NCBI RefSeq assembly: GCF_900105155.1
Contig: NZ_LT629762.1
Span: forward strand, 5,961,501-6,025,500
Source: Pseudomonas prosekii
GTDB lineage: Bacteria > Pseudomonadota > Gammaproteobacteria > Pseudomonadales > Pseudomonadaceae
Direction: 5' to 3'
DNA length: 64,000 bases
The notes under the pieces are model-generated. The model searched no databases and was not told where the DNA came from. It worked only from the letters and a program-made list of their open reading frames with translations. Shown in pieces: positions 17,627-24,965 of this stretch. Every line of letters begins with the position of its first letter. Within the stretch, counting starts at the first letter, position 1. Both the position numbers and the translations under genes were made by a program.

Positions 17627-17674
17627 TTAATTGGGCGCGGTCTTAGCGCTACGCTAAAGACCACTCCCAATTAA
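17627..17674. promoter_or_regulatory. intercistronic stem-loop between zot and secretin, copy 1
   Basis: Nested inverted repeats: outer arms TTAATTGGG and CCCAATTAA, inner arms GGTCTTAGCG and CGCTAAAGACC, three-base loop. It contains the zot stop codon and lies just before the secretin start. There is no T-tract, so it is more likely an RNA-stability or translation-control element than a terminator. Confidence 0.6.
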
Positions 17675-18688
17675 CCCACCTGTAATAGGATTAGGTTTTT
17701 TTAATGACCAATTAGTGATCTTGAAGCCGTCAACCAAACAATAAGCCTCAGTAAAATCTGGAAAATATCGGCAATGAGAAAACGAAATATACCGAGTATT
17801 CCCGTTGTTATCCGCTACTAAAGCAAGAGCCTCAGACACCACCTTTGAAGATGCATCAGGCTTTGAAGGATGCACAAAGCCAACAAGCCGCCATGTTGTT
17901 GAAATTGGAGGCTCCGCAGGTGCGCTGGATTGTTTTGGAGCAGAAACCGAAGCCGGATGCTTTACACCGGGTTGATCGGTAGTAAAAAACTTTTTGACAA
18001 AAAAAACGCCCAGGACGATACAAACAACAAAACTACCTAGCGCACCCCATAAGCCAAATGAACGCAGAATACTTGAACGGCCATCTGCAGAAGACTCATC
18101 ACCCACGCCACCAGAGTTTGATTGAGTAGCAGATTTATAAAAAGAATAAACGGACGACTTAAAAGTGCCTGCTGTAGACCTTATTAATTTTGTTTTTGAC
18201 GGCGCATCGCCAGTGACAGCGCCGTTGTAAATATCTACTTTAAAAGTTTTCTTCGTGATCTTTCTAATCCGATATGTAGTCTCAATTAAAAGGCGCACCC
18301 ATGACGAGATTTGAGCAAGGTCTTGAGTTACAAGAACAACGCGCATCGAATTATTCTTATCATCGACACGATGCCTATGCTCAGCAAGTAAGGACTTGTC
18401 AGTAAGATTGGCCTGATTAACATTTTTGCCCGCAGGCCACCTCCTCCAACATTCGTCAATGATAGCGACAGATCCAGGCGGAATAATTTCAGAAAGGTCA
18501 TCAAGCTCAAACCAATTATCAGGCAATTGAGTAATATTCCCCCCGTAGGTAGACAGAAGATCATCAATGGACAAAGGTATGTTTGTGACCACATGCCTAT
18601 CTTGTTTCAACGAAGGGATTATAACGTGCTCGACAACGCCATAACTTTTACCGTGCCCAGGTTTACCAACATAAGCATGAATAGCCAT
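17654..18688 (-). CDS. zot: Zot-family phage assembly ATPase (pI-like), copy 1
   Basis: A 344-residue inner-membrane motor for filamentous phage extrusion. Walker A is 'GKPGHGKS' (8-15). Walker B is 'SVAIIDE' with Asp78-Glu79. One transmembrane helix spans about 212-231 ('GLWGALGSFVVCIVLGVFFV') and a periplasmic tail of about 110 residues follows. That topology, cytoplasmic ATPase then single helix then periplasmic part, is standard for pI/Zot. The tail presumably contacts the phage secretin encoded next. Starts three bases after the DUF2523 gene stop. Confidence 0.95.
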   Translation of the reverse strand: MAIHAYVGKPGHGKSYGVVEHVIIPSLKQDRHVVTNIPLSIDDLLSTYGGNITQLPDNWFELDDLSEIIPPGSVAIIDECWRRWPAGKNVNQANLTDKSLLAEHRHRVDDKNNSMRVVLVTQDLAQISSWVRLLIETTYRIRKITKKTFKVDIYNGAVTGDAPSKTKLIRSTAGTFKSSVYSFYKSATQSNSGGVGDESSADGRSSILRSFGLWGALGSFVVCIVLGVFFVKKFFTTDQPGVKHPASVSAPKQSSAPAEPPISTTWRLVGFVHPSKPDASSKVVSEALALVADNNGNTRYISFSHCRYFPDFTEAYCLVDGFKITNWSLKKPNPITGGLIGSGL

Positions 18689-18691
18689 AAA

Positions 18692-18976
18692 TCACCCAAT
18701 GAACGGAATACGACGAACAAGGAAACGCAAAAGATAAGCGCTGCTAACAACGGTGATCCCAAAAGGGATTTGCATAATGTTAAGGAAATACCAGACCGAA
18801 GGGTCTATAGCCGTAAACAACTCGCCAGCGCTAGAAATAAGCCCAACAATAAAGCTAGTGCTAATAAGGTCAAGAAGCGCTTGATAAAGCCAATCCGCGA
18901 TAGTAACAACAGCATCAACAAAGAATTGCAAAATCTCTTGCAGGATGGATAACAGCCAATCACCAAAACCAGTCAT
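18692..18976 (-). CDS. DUF2523 family minor coat protein (pVI-like), copy 1
   Basis: A 94-residue, very hydrophobic protein with three likely membrane segments ('LLSILQEILQFFVDAVVTIA', 'LISTSFIVGLISSAG', 'IPFGITVVSSAYLLRFLV'). Size, hydrophobicity and position between the adsorption protein and zot match DUF2523, the pVI equivalent that caps the virion end with pIII (family knowledge). Confidence 0.85.
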   Translation of the reverse strand: MTGFGDWLLSILQEILQFFVDAVVTIADWLYQALLDLISTSFIVGLISSAGELFTAIDPSVWYFLNIMQIPFGITVVSSAYLLRFLVRRIPFIG

Positions 18977-19004
18977 AAATCACTCCAATTTTTAGCCACT
19001 AAAA

Positions 19005-20042
19005 TCAAGCAGACAGGAACACACGCAAGGCAAGTAATGACCAAGCCGCAAGAAAAACAGCACTAAGTATCGGAGAGATTCCGGCAAACAATGCGCAGTG
19101 AGCATCAAACGAAATTATGGTTCCTAAAATGGCAATGTCAGCAGTTGGACAGGTTCCGCCAGAATTAGCGGCGGAGATTTTTTGTTGGAATTCCTCCATC
19201 GCAACACCAAAACCAGAATGGTTAAGATCAACTTGCATGCCATGAACAAAAGCTTGGTAGTGAACAGCGTTAACCTCACTGTCTAAAACAGAATCCGCAT
19301 TCAACGATCCGGGATTAGTGAAAGAGAGCTCACCGTCAAAACCGGAATCACCATCCCCACCGTTATTACCATCGCCTGGGTTTCCTCCATCCCCAGGGTT
19401 AGGGTCGGTGCCATCGTCGCCGCCGTCGCCAGGATCAACAATGGGGTCGAGAGGATCTCCAACGGCCGGGCTGGTATATCCGGATTCAGCAGCGCACGTA
19501 GGAGACGCGGAATTAATACCCACAAAGAAGTTACAAAAACCAGTGCTAGTAGAGCCAGAAGCAAGGTAGCAGTTGCTACGATTGACCGAGCTTGCCATGT
19601 AAGAACATGAATTATGACAAATGTCATTAACAACAGAATCTTCTTTCCAAGAGACATAGTTTTTACCGCCAGATTTTATAATCGGGGAATCAGGGCCGCG
19701 AACCTCTACAGTATCAGGACAAACTACAGCCTCTTTCAGAGCGCCGATGCTGTTATTCATGACAGTACCAAAGGACGTCCAAGAGTAAGCACAAATAGCA
19801 TTCTGAGAGCCATTCATGGTGCAAGCACCGGCTTTATAATCCTTCCGATTGACATTTGTATTAAGAGCAGTGACGGCACTAACGAACGAGGAAATCAAGG
19901 CATCTGGAGTATCCTGGACACCAGCTCTAGAACATTCATTTGGATAACCAGCGGTCGTAGAGGCGTTACATTTCCAACCAGCAAAAGCAGAGGAAGAAAA
20001 CACCGAAACAAACAAAAGAGGCAATAGATGGAGACGCTTCAT
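19005..20042 (-). CDS. phage adsorption/minor coat protein (pIII-like), copy 1
   Basis: A 345-residue protein. The signal peptide is 'MKRLHLLPLLFVSVFSSSAF' with cleavage after the next Ala. A cysteine-rich N-terminal region follows. A glycine/aspartate-rich flexible linker ('DPGDGGDDGTDPNPGDGG' and onward, about 205-240) and a C-terminal hydrophobic anchor ('ISPILSAVFLAAWSLLALRV') complete the pIII plan of receptor-binding head, linker, anchor. The start at 20042 is used because the signal peptide begins there. The host receptor, usually a pilus, cannot be read from the sequence. Confidence 0.9.
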   Translation of the reverse strand: MKRLHLLPLLFVSVFSSSAFAGWKCNASTTAGYPNECSRAGVQDTPDALISSFVSAVTALNTNVNRKDYKAGACTMNGSQNAICAYSWTSFGTVMNNSIGALKEAVVCPDTVEVRGPDSPIIKSGGKNYVSWKEDSVVNDICHNSCSYMASSVNRSNCYLASGSTSTGFCNFFVGINSASPTCAAESGYTSPAVGDPLDPIVDPGDGGDDGTDPNPGDGGNPGDGNNGGDGDSGFDGELSFTNPGSLNADSVLDSEVNAVHYQAFVHGMQVDLNHSGFGVAMEEFQQKISAANSGGTCPTADIAILGTIISFDAHCALFAGISPILSAVFLAAWSLLALRVFLSA

Positions 20043-20139
20043 TTCACCACCCCGAAAAGACAGCAAACGAACAGCCGGAACCAATACAAAACATGGCGAG
20101 GTAATAGAATTGATCCATGTAGCAGCCTCAAATTTTGAG

Positions 20140-20165
20140 AAAAAAAAGGGCGCCCGAAGACGCCC
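20140..20165 (-). terminator. terminator after major coat gene, copy 1
   Basis: Minus strand: GGGCGTC-TTCG-GGCGCCC followed by eight T. It has a UUCG tetraloop with one G-T pair. It lies between the major coat and adsorption genes, the same place as the gene VIII terminator of Ff phages, and would let coat protein be over-expressed. Confidence 0.9.
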
Positions 20166-20186
20166 AGGTCACCCTTGACAAGCGAC

Positions 20187-20414
20187 TTAACCGCGCAGGA
20201 AACCCAGCACGATCTTGGCGCCTTTAATACCGGCGTAAACACCAGCGAGGATGCCAGCGACGGCCAGAACACCCACGGAAATGGTGCTGAAGTCGATGGA
20301 CGAAGTCAGACCGGTATAGTCCCAACCACCTGCAGGGTCAGCGGCGAAAACCGAAGGTGCAACAACAGCCAGGGCAACAGCGGATAAAGCTACAGCGGCA
20401 ATCTTTTTAAACAT
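20187..20414 (-). CDS. major coat protein (pVIII-like), copy 1
   Basis: A 75-residue precursor. The signal peptide is 'MFKKIAAVALSAVALAVVAP' with cleavage after 'SVFA'. The mature 51 residues have an acidic, aromatic N-terminus ('ADPAGGWDYTGLTSSIDF'), a hydrophobic helix ('VGVLAVAGILAGVYAGI') and a basic C-terminus ('KGAKIVLGFLRG') that contacts DNA. This is the classic class I inovirus capsid layout. It is followed by a strong terminator. Confidence 0.95.
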   Translation of the reverse strand: MFKKIAAVALSAVALAVVAPSVFAADPAGGWDYTGLTSSIDFSTISVGVLAVAGILAGVYAGIKGAKIVLGFLRG

Positions 20415-20423
20415 GATGAATCC

Positions 20424-20648
20424 TCAGGATTGTTTGATGAAGTTTAAAAACGCACGAATTCCCATCGACATAACCATAAAGCTAGCTACCAATGTGAATC
20501 CCGCGCCAAAGGCTTGAGCCAAGATAACTGGATCAAGTTGTGAAGGATCAAAAGGGACAATGTAAGGAACAGAAACCCAATCGACCGAACACGAGGGAGC
20601 ACCGCCCTGAATAATTAAATCACCAGGGCAATGCAGTAAACCGGACAT
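20424..20648 (-). CDS. small membrane protein, probable minor coat, copy 1
   Basis: A 74-residue protein without a signal peptide: a polar N-terminal half with two cysteines ('HCPG' and 'PSCSV') and one C-terminal transmembrane helix ('GAGFTLVASFMVMSMGIRAF'). It lies just upstream of the major coat gene, where pVII/pIX-type end-cap proteins are encoded. The start overlaps the stop of the ssDNA-binding candidate. The role is inferred from position. Confidence 0.8.
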   Translation of the reverse strand: MSGLLHCPGDLIIQGGAPSCSVDWVSVPYIVPFDPSQLDPVILAQAFGAGFTLVASFMVMSMGIRAFLNFIKQS

Positions 20649-20980
20649 TACGCAGACTTCTGCGAGGTCGAAGAAGCAGCTTGAACAGGTCGCTGTTCTT
20701 CAAGGCGAAGAGGGAGACCGGCGAGCTGGAAATTCAATTCTTTATAACGTTCGTTATAAGAAACTGTGAACGGCACATAAACCTCAACACCTTTTTGTGC
20801 ACGATAAACATTATGAAGGCCATTTTTGACCGCATCGCCGAAAACAGAAAGCTCGAACAGCTCAAACTGTTTCATCCCGTTCCGGTTAACACTTTCGGCC
20901 TGAATACCAACAATGGCCCAGGGCTTTTCTGGTGTGCCTTTATCAAGAACATCGACGATTACGCCTTTAAGGATTTTCAT
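20648..20980 (-). CDS. candidate ssDNA-binding protein (DUF1293-like), copy 1
   Basis: A 110-residue protein beginning 'MKILKGVIVDVLDKGTPEKP'. Beta-rich sequence with 'VEVYVPFTVSYNERYKELNF' and a basic/disordered tail is compatible with an OB-fold ssDNA-binding protein, and the position between replication genes and coat genes is that of gene V of other inoviruses. It resembles proteins labelled DUF1293 in Pseudomonas phages (recalled, not searched). The internal Met at 20980 is preferred to the longer frame from 21025. Confidence 0.65.
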   Translation of the reverse strand: MKILKGVIVDVLDKGTPEKPWAIVGIQAESVNRNGMKQFELFELSVFGDAVKNGLHNVYRAQKGVEVYVPFTVSYNERYKELNFQLAGLPLRLEEQRPVQAASSTSQKSA

Positions 20981-20984
20981 TCTT

Positions 20985-21224
20985 TCATTTTTCCACTGGG
21001 GGGTGAAATGCCCAGCCGGGCACAATTACATCAGGTTCACGCCTGAAGGTTTTAAATTCACGGCGAGAGCGCTGCCGATTTACTTCTTGCTGAGCCAGTG
21101 CAGATAGAAACAAACGCATAAGATTATTAATCCCAGCACGCTCATCACATTGAGGATTGTTAAGTGCATTTATAAACTCTGCCTCCACAGCAAAACGTAG
21201 ATTCTGATAAGCAACTCTATCCAT
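20985..21224 (-). CDS. phage hypothetical protein, copy 1
   Basis: A 79-residue protein, mostly helical and charged ('LRFAVEAEFINALNN', 'ALAQQEVNRQRSRREF'). The ATG at 21224 overlaps the previous stop (TGATG) and is preferred over the ATG 15 bases upstream, which lacks a ribosome site. It lies between the replication initiator block and the ssDNA-binding candidate. Not recognised. Confidence 0.7.
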   Translation of the reverse strand: MDRVAYQNLRFAVEAEFINALNNPQCDERAGINNLMRLFLSALAQQEVNRQRSRREFKTFRREPDVIVPGWAFHPPVEK

Positions 21225-21457
21225 CAGAAGCCCATCCATTCTGCAATGGATATTGTTCCTATTTCTTGCGTGTCAAAAAACCAGATCTGTTGAGGCTTTA
21301 CGCCCTGTTCTTTCCGTGCTTCAAGAAACTCAATAGTTTGTGATACTTGCTGATTCAGAACAGGGTTACTGAAAGCCGCACGGACCTTCTGCTGAAACAC
21401 CAACTGTCGACGCTGACCAGGACTAAGTGCTGTTCCTTGAAAACAAACGTTTTTCAT
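21224..21457 (-). CDS. phage hypothetical protein, copy 1
   Basis: A 77-residue protein starting 'MKNVCFQGTALSPGQRRQLV' and ending 'TISIAEWMGF'. Its ATG overlaps the TGA of the replication initiator gene, so it is co-translated with it. Not recognised; small proteins in this position in related phages may modulate replication. Confidence 0.7.
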   Translation of the reverse strand: MKNVCFQGTALSPGQRRQLVFQQKVRAAFSNPVLNQQVSQTIEFLEARKEQGVKPQQIWFFDTQEIGTISIAEWMGF

Positions 21458-22578
21458 GCAGCCACCAATCTTAGACGACCAGGTATCGAGGCTGGTCGAT
21501 AAAACGAAGGCATGCCGAGTTCGAAATTACGTTCAACTTCCCGTACATTGCGAAGAAAAACAACGCCATGACGCGAGCTGTCAAAAGGCAACTTAATATC
21601 AATACCAATTTGTCGTAGACGAGCGCGATGCACCTTAACAGCAGACTTTGTGAGGTCGAACTTCTTTCCATTCATCCACTCATACGCATAACCCGCAGTA
21701 CGTCCCGCAGCTTGCATAGAATCACAAATGTTCTCAGCTAACAGCTGTTCAGAAATGCTAGTAATGTCCATGGCGGTCACCTTCATTCGGTCGCCTACAG
21801 TTAAAAAGTCGCGGTGTATATGCCGCAGTCTGTCTTCGTCAAAAAGGCCCCAATGGCAAAGGCGCTCACGCTTTAAAAATTCTGATCTCAACTTGATTTC
21901 AGAACGAACCATGCCTACAGATGCGCACCAATCTCTTAAATCTCGCACATATGTATATTCGTCCGAATCCTCGCCATAAGTTTTTTTAACTTTAGGGAGT
22001 AAGTGCGCTTCTAATTCAGCGGCCTTATTATAGTTTCCTGGATACACCAAACGACCTGCTTTCTCACCACCTTTAGGAGTCCAAACAGTGGTGTTTCCGT
22101 CCGGATACAAATAACCAATGGAGTTACGAAAGCGCTGACTAGATATGCCGCGTAAGAAAGCTCGTTCATTCCCCTTCCCTACTGAAAAATTGTCAGTTAA
22201 ATCAAGACGGTGAAAAACAGCGCCGTCTGTAAGGGAACCTCCATTTTGAAGATGTTCGACTTTTGTGCATTTAGTCAGTGGAGGTAGATCCCAGTCAGCG
22301 AGAACTGCATTAATGACCTTCATATTGTCATCGAGGCGTTCAATGCCAAAAACGTTGTCAAGTCGATTAATACGTGAGGAATTACCATCAACAGTTAATC
22401 GACGACCACAAACGTTGATCTTGAAGGTAGTGCAGTAGCTACCCTCTGCATGAAACGGAGGAGCGGACTCACTGAGAACCTCATTGCTTTCAGCATCTAC
22501 ACGACGAAGGAGAATGTTGCCTACCTTTCGAAGGTCGAAGGAGTAATCCTGAGATGCCTTGATCCAGTCGTAAAACAT
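21454..22578 (-). CDS. phage replication initiator, gene II/X (RstA-like) family, copy 1
   Basis: A 374-residue rolling-circle initiator that nicks the origin on the replicative form. 'MFYDWIKASQDYSFDL' at the start and the 'VEHLQNGG' and 'TDGAVFHRLDLTDNFSVGKG' region resemble RstA of CTX-type phages and Pfam gene II/X proteins. Paired tyrosines and histidines occur but the nicking Tyr cannot be fixed by eye. Start 22578 is chosen because AGGGA precedes it; the longer frame uses a GTG. It is divergent from the XRE repressor across a 225-bp control region. Confidence 0.88.
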   Translation of the reverse strand: MFYDWIKASQDYSFDLRKVGNILLRRVDAESNEVLSESAPPFHAEGSYCTTFKINVCGRRLTVDGNSSRINRLDNVFGIERLDDNMKVINAVLADWDLPPLTKCTKVEHLQNGGSLTDGAVFHRLDLTDNFSVGKGNERAFLRGISSQRFRNSIGYLYPDGNTTVWTPKGGEKAGRLVYPGNYNKAAELEAHLLPKVKKTYGEDSDEYTYVRDLRDWCASVGMVRSEIKLRSEFLKRERLCHWGLFDEDRLRHIHRDFLTVGDRMKVTAMDITSISEQLLAENICDSMQAAGRTAGYAYEWMNGKKFDLTKSAVKVHRARLRQIGIDIKLPFDSSRHGVVFLRNVREVERNFELGMPSFYRPASIPGRLRLVAA

Positions 22579-22803
22579 CAAAATCCCTGCAAGCACATGC
22601 GGCTAACCGCATAGGTAAGGCTCTCAGTATCTCCAGGGCAAAAAAGCCACCAGCCCAGCAGACTCTGTAAGCGCGTATTCCGTTCCTGAAAAGGAGGAAT
22701 ACCGAGATAATAGCGATGCAGCTACACGAGTCAAGAGAAAAGAAACGGTTTTTGTCGGATAATCGGTAAATTAGAACGGTTTACTGTGATTTTGGAGACA
22801 GAT
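22579..22803. promoter_or_regulatory. divergent control region between replication initiator and repressor, copy 1
   Basis: It contains a long hairpin at 22675-22702 (GTATTCC, two-base bulge, TCCT-GAAA-AGGA, GGAATAC) and two direct repeats AACGGTTT at 22744 and 22775 just before the repressor gene. The repeats are candidate repressor operators; the hairpin is a candidate operator or origin element. Both are inferences from symmetry and location. Confidence 0.55.
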
Positions 22804-23223
22804 ATGGGTATCGGCAGCAGAATCAGGCAGGAGCGCCTAAGGCAGAACCTTGATCTGAAGGAGCTGGCGAAACTGAGCGGAATGCCAGAAAGGACGGTGG
22901 CCGACATTGAGCGCGAAATCTCAAGCCCTAGAGCCGACAACCTAAAAAAGCTGATCATCTCTCTAGGATGTTCTGCAGATCAGATCATGTTTGATGACGA
23001 TGAAATGACTGAGGATGGCGACTTAGCACTGCTCGTCCGCGAGCTTGGAAAAACCGAGGAAGAGACACGTCAAACGGTAAAACGGGTGATCCGGGCCATG
23101 CTTGTTCAAGAGCGAGTATTTGAGCTGGAGCGTATCCGCGCATTTGATGACGCTCACAAGGAAGAAAACAAAAATCGTCAGAATCTCGCGATGCCGCTGA
23201 AGCGCTACGAGAAAAATCGGTAG
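22804..23223 (+). CDS. XRE-family phage repressor, copy 1
   Basis: A 139-residue protein with an N-terminal helix-turn-helix of Cro/C1 type ('MGIGSRIRQERLRQNLDLKE' then 'LAKLSGMPERTVADIE'), and a charged helical C-terminal part instead of a peptidase S24 domain. It is therefore unlikely to be cleaved by RecA-type induction. Start 22804 has TTGGAG about eight bases upstream. It is transcribed opposite to the replication genes and probably represses them, and would make the tandem lysogen immune to superinfection (inference). Confidence 0.88.
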   Translation: MGIGSRIRQERLRQNLDLKELAKLSGMPERTVADIEREISSPRADNLKKLIISLGCSADQIMFDDDEMTEDGDLALLVRELGKTEEETRQTVKRVIRAMLVQERVFELERIRAFDDAHKEENKNRQNLAMPLKRYEKNR

Positions 23224-23337
23224 CCGAAAAAGTATGAGGTTTCATACCAAAGTGGGGGTGTTACAGCACCCCCACCCGCTTCGCTCCAAAGACCCAATCA
23301 GCAAAAACCAAAAATCAGATCGAAAAAGGAGCAGTAA

Positions 23338-23679
23338 ATGTCAGCAGAGACGTACACATGTGGCCAATGTCATTTTGAATTCAACAAAGGTGTTTCCACC
23401 TGCCAGGGCTGCCTAGGCACCGTCATCTGGGGAGCTACGCAACAAGAAATGCATCAAGCCGGCCAGTTCATGGCGGTAGTCGGTGCCGTCCTGGGCGCTC
23501 TGCTAATGTTTGGACTACCGACAGCACTAAATAAGTACCTGGGCACAGACCTGACATTAGGGTACGGCTTCGGGTTTGGAGCGCTCATTCCGGTGGGTAT
23601 CACGGGACTGATCGGCTATTTCTGGGGATCAAACAACGCAGCCAAACAACACCGAGGCGAGTGCCGTACCTTCCGCTAG
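23338..23679 (+). CDS. zinc-ribbon membrane protein, phage accessory gene, copy 1
   Basis: A 113-residue protein. The N-terminal zinc ribbon is C-x2-C-x10-C-x2-C (Cys 8, 11, 22, 25). Two hydrophobic spans follow ('FMAVVGAVLGALLMFGLP' and 'FGFGALIPVGITGLIGYFWG') with a basic tail. A strong AAAGGAG is upstream. It is on the repressor strand, so it may be expressed from the provirus. It is not part of the conserved inovirus core; a lysogenic-conversion or superinfection-exclusion role is possible but unproven. Confidence 0.75.
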   Translation: MSAETYTCGQCHFEFNKGVSTCQGCLGTVIWGATQQEMHQAGQFMAVVGAVLGALLMFGLPTALNKYLGTDLTLGYGFGFGALIPVGITGLIGYFWGSNNAAKQHRGECRTFR

Positions 23680-24014
23680 GACAAGTGACCAACCGTTGCT
23701 GAAACATCGGACCTGCCGGGACCTGTCAAGGGATAGCGCTACACGTCACGGGACCGCGCAGGCTGCGCGCAATATCCGAGATAACGCCTTGGGAAAATCA
23801 GGGCGCGTGGTGACACCACGGCGACTACAAGCTTTTTGAACGCGAAGAAAACCCCAGGGCTCTCAGGAACGCTGGGGTTTTTGTTTGGGCGATAGACCGG
23901 CCCGCGTTGCGGGGTATCGGCGCCGGTGTTGCAACGCACTACTGAGGATCTGCGAAGCGCCTAATGCCCTACGGGCAGGTCGAGGTCGGCTGGATTAAAG
24001 GACTTGATACTAAG
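23680..24014. other. hairpin-rich non-coding phage region, copy 1
   Basis: Perfect inverted repeats are at 23756-23768 (GCGCAG-G-CTGCGC) and 23806-23820 (CGTGGTG-A-CACCACG). A terminator is at 23852-23882 (CCCCAG...CTGGGG plus five T), and GCCC-TAC-GGGC occurs near 23964. In filamentous phages such clusters are the plus/minus origins and the packaging signal. The specific roles here are inferred. Confidence 0.55.
23852..23882 (+). terminator. terminator downstream of repressor/accessory genes, copy 1
   Basis: CCCCAG, 14-base loop, CTGGGG followed by TTTTT, with an A-rich left flank. It would end the plus-strand transcript of the repressor and zinc-ribbon genes. Confidence 0.75.
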
Positions 24015-24425
24015 TCACTGCTCAGATCGTGAAAATAAGGACAGACCTGCTTCAAAGGTCCAATCACGAAGAGTATCAAGGCATTCACCAGCGGAATATT
24101 TCCACTGCTCAGCCTGATCAAGCCGTGAGTTTACAGCACTCAAAACCTCAGCATCTTCAGTGACCACAAGCTGGGACTTTTTGGAAAGTACGTAGTGGTA
24201 TTGGCACAGCTTGAGATAGTGCTCCTGAAGCTCAGATATCTTGACTAAAGAAATCTCATGATCACCAGACATGGTGCGTTGAAATTGCATGTGGCTTTCC
24301 TCCGCATTTCTAGATTTATGAATCCAGAAAATACGAAACTCATTGAGTTTACTGCCCTTTGCGTTCTTGAAAGCTTCAGCTACAGAAACATCTTCCAGCG
24401 ATTTTACTAGTTGATCTTCAGTCAT
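24015..24425 (-). CDS. phage accessory hypothetical protein, copy 1
   Basis: A 136-residue soluble protein starting 'MTEDQLVKSLEDVSVAEAFK'. It is predicted largely helical, with no motif recognised. AAAGGG lies about six bases before the ATG at 24425; the frame stays open to 24581, so a longer form is possible. It is AT-rich and outside the conserved core, near the attachment site, where inoviruses carry cargo genes. Function unknown. Confidence 0.6.
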   Translation of the reverse strand: MTEDQLVKSLEDVSVAEAFKNAKGSKLNEFRIFWIHKSRNAEESHMQFQRTMSGDHEISLVKISELQEHYLKLCQYHYVLSKKSQLVVTEDAEVLSAVNSRLDQAEQWKYSAGECLDTLRDWTFEAGLSLFSRSEQ

Positions 24426-24581
24426 AAATGCCCTTTGAAAATTGGTGAATAGCTCCGACTTCTGAATATAGAAGGCGCTGCAAAGGTAGGTCAACAATTG
24501 AAATTGTAGTTTTTGAATAAGGAACATTTTGATAGCAAATTTGGGGAAACTGCTCATGACCTGGTTGGCTTTTGCAATCAT

Positions 24582-24841
24582 TTAGCATGAGATTTGGCAG
24601 CAAAACGGGAACTCGTTAATATCCGTTACGTAGCCCTTGAGGCACTTGCAGAGCCCGGTCATCAATGACTGGGCTTTTGCCTTTCTGAAGTCCAAAAATG
24701 ATGGCATTTTTACTAGCTCAGCTCGATCACCAGGTCAGATTTTGCTATCAAAAAAGGCCACGCATAATGCACGCTATGTGTAAATCAGTCGCCGGGGCTG
24801 CGCGATTTTCCCGGCGCCTGATTCGTCCTGAAGGACGGCCT
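24582..24841. other. non-coding region with stem-loops next to attP, copy 1
   Basis: Contains a terminator-like hairpin at 24653-24678 (GCCC-G-GTCA-TCAA-TGAC-T-GGGC plus TTTT), a 7-bp stem at 24790-24816 (CGCCGGG...CCCGGCG) and a perfect CGTCCT-GA-AGGACG at 24824-24837. The last two sit directly beside the attachment site. No gene seen. Confidence 0.55.
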
Positions 24842-24874
24842 CGCTAACATAACGTGCACCACATTATGCGTACC
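24842..24874. other. inter-prophage junction = reconstructed phage attP
   Basis: XerD-like arm CGCTAACATAA (8 of 11 match to the attL arm), an 11-base centre CGTGCACCACA, then XerC arm TTATGCGTACC. Because it lies between two identical copies it is the intact phage site. Its centre is five bases longer than in dif, so the phage probably integrates through XerC cleavage alone (known for some Vibrio phages; inference here). Confidence 0.75.
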
Positions 24875-24965
24875 CTTGGATGCGAAGCCTCGGTGTCTCT
24901 GGTGGTGCTTTTATCAGGGCTCAATCATCTAGGCCTAGATCTTTCCTGGCATCCGCCGATGAAAG

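Larger units (their letters stand above)
16068..24863. mobile_element. inovirus (filamentous phage) prophage, copy 1
   Basis: An 8,796-bp complete filamentous-phage genome in provirus form. It has the canonical inovirus order on the minus strand: replication initiator, small proteins, ssDNA-binding candidate, coat proteins, terminator, adsorption protein, DUF2523 protein, Zot ATPase, secretin. An oppositely oriented XRE repressor and two accessory genes are also present. No integrase or transposase is encoded. The ends coincide with Xer arms. It is AT-richer than flanking chromosomal genes. The next copy follows directly. Confidence 0.95.

Noticed and set aside
18527..18952. 141-codon plus-strand frame opposite zot/DUF2523
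   Set aside because: Antisense to two well-supported genes and low-complexity Asn/Lys-rich composition that mirrors the AT-rich opposite strand.
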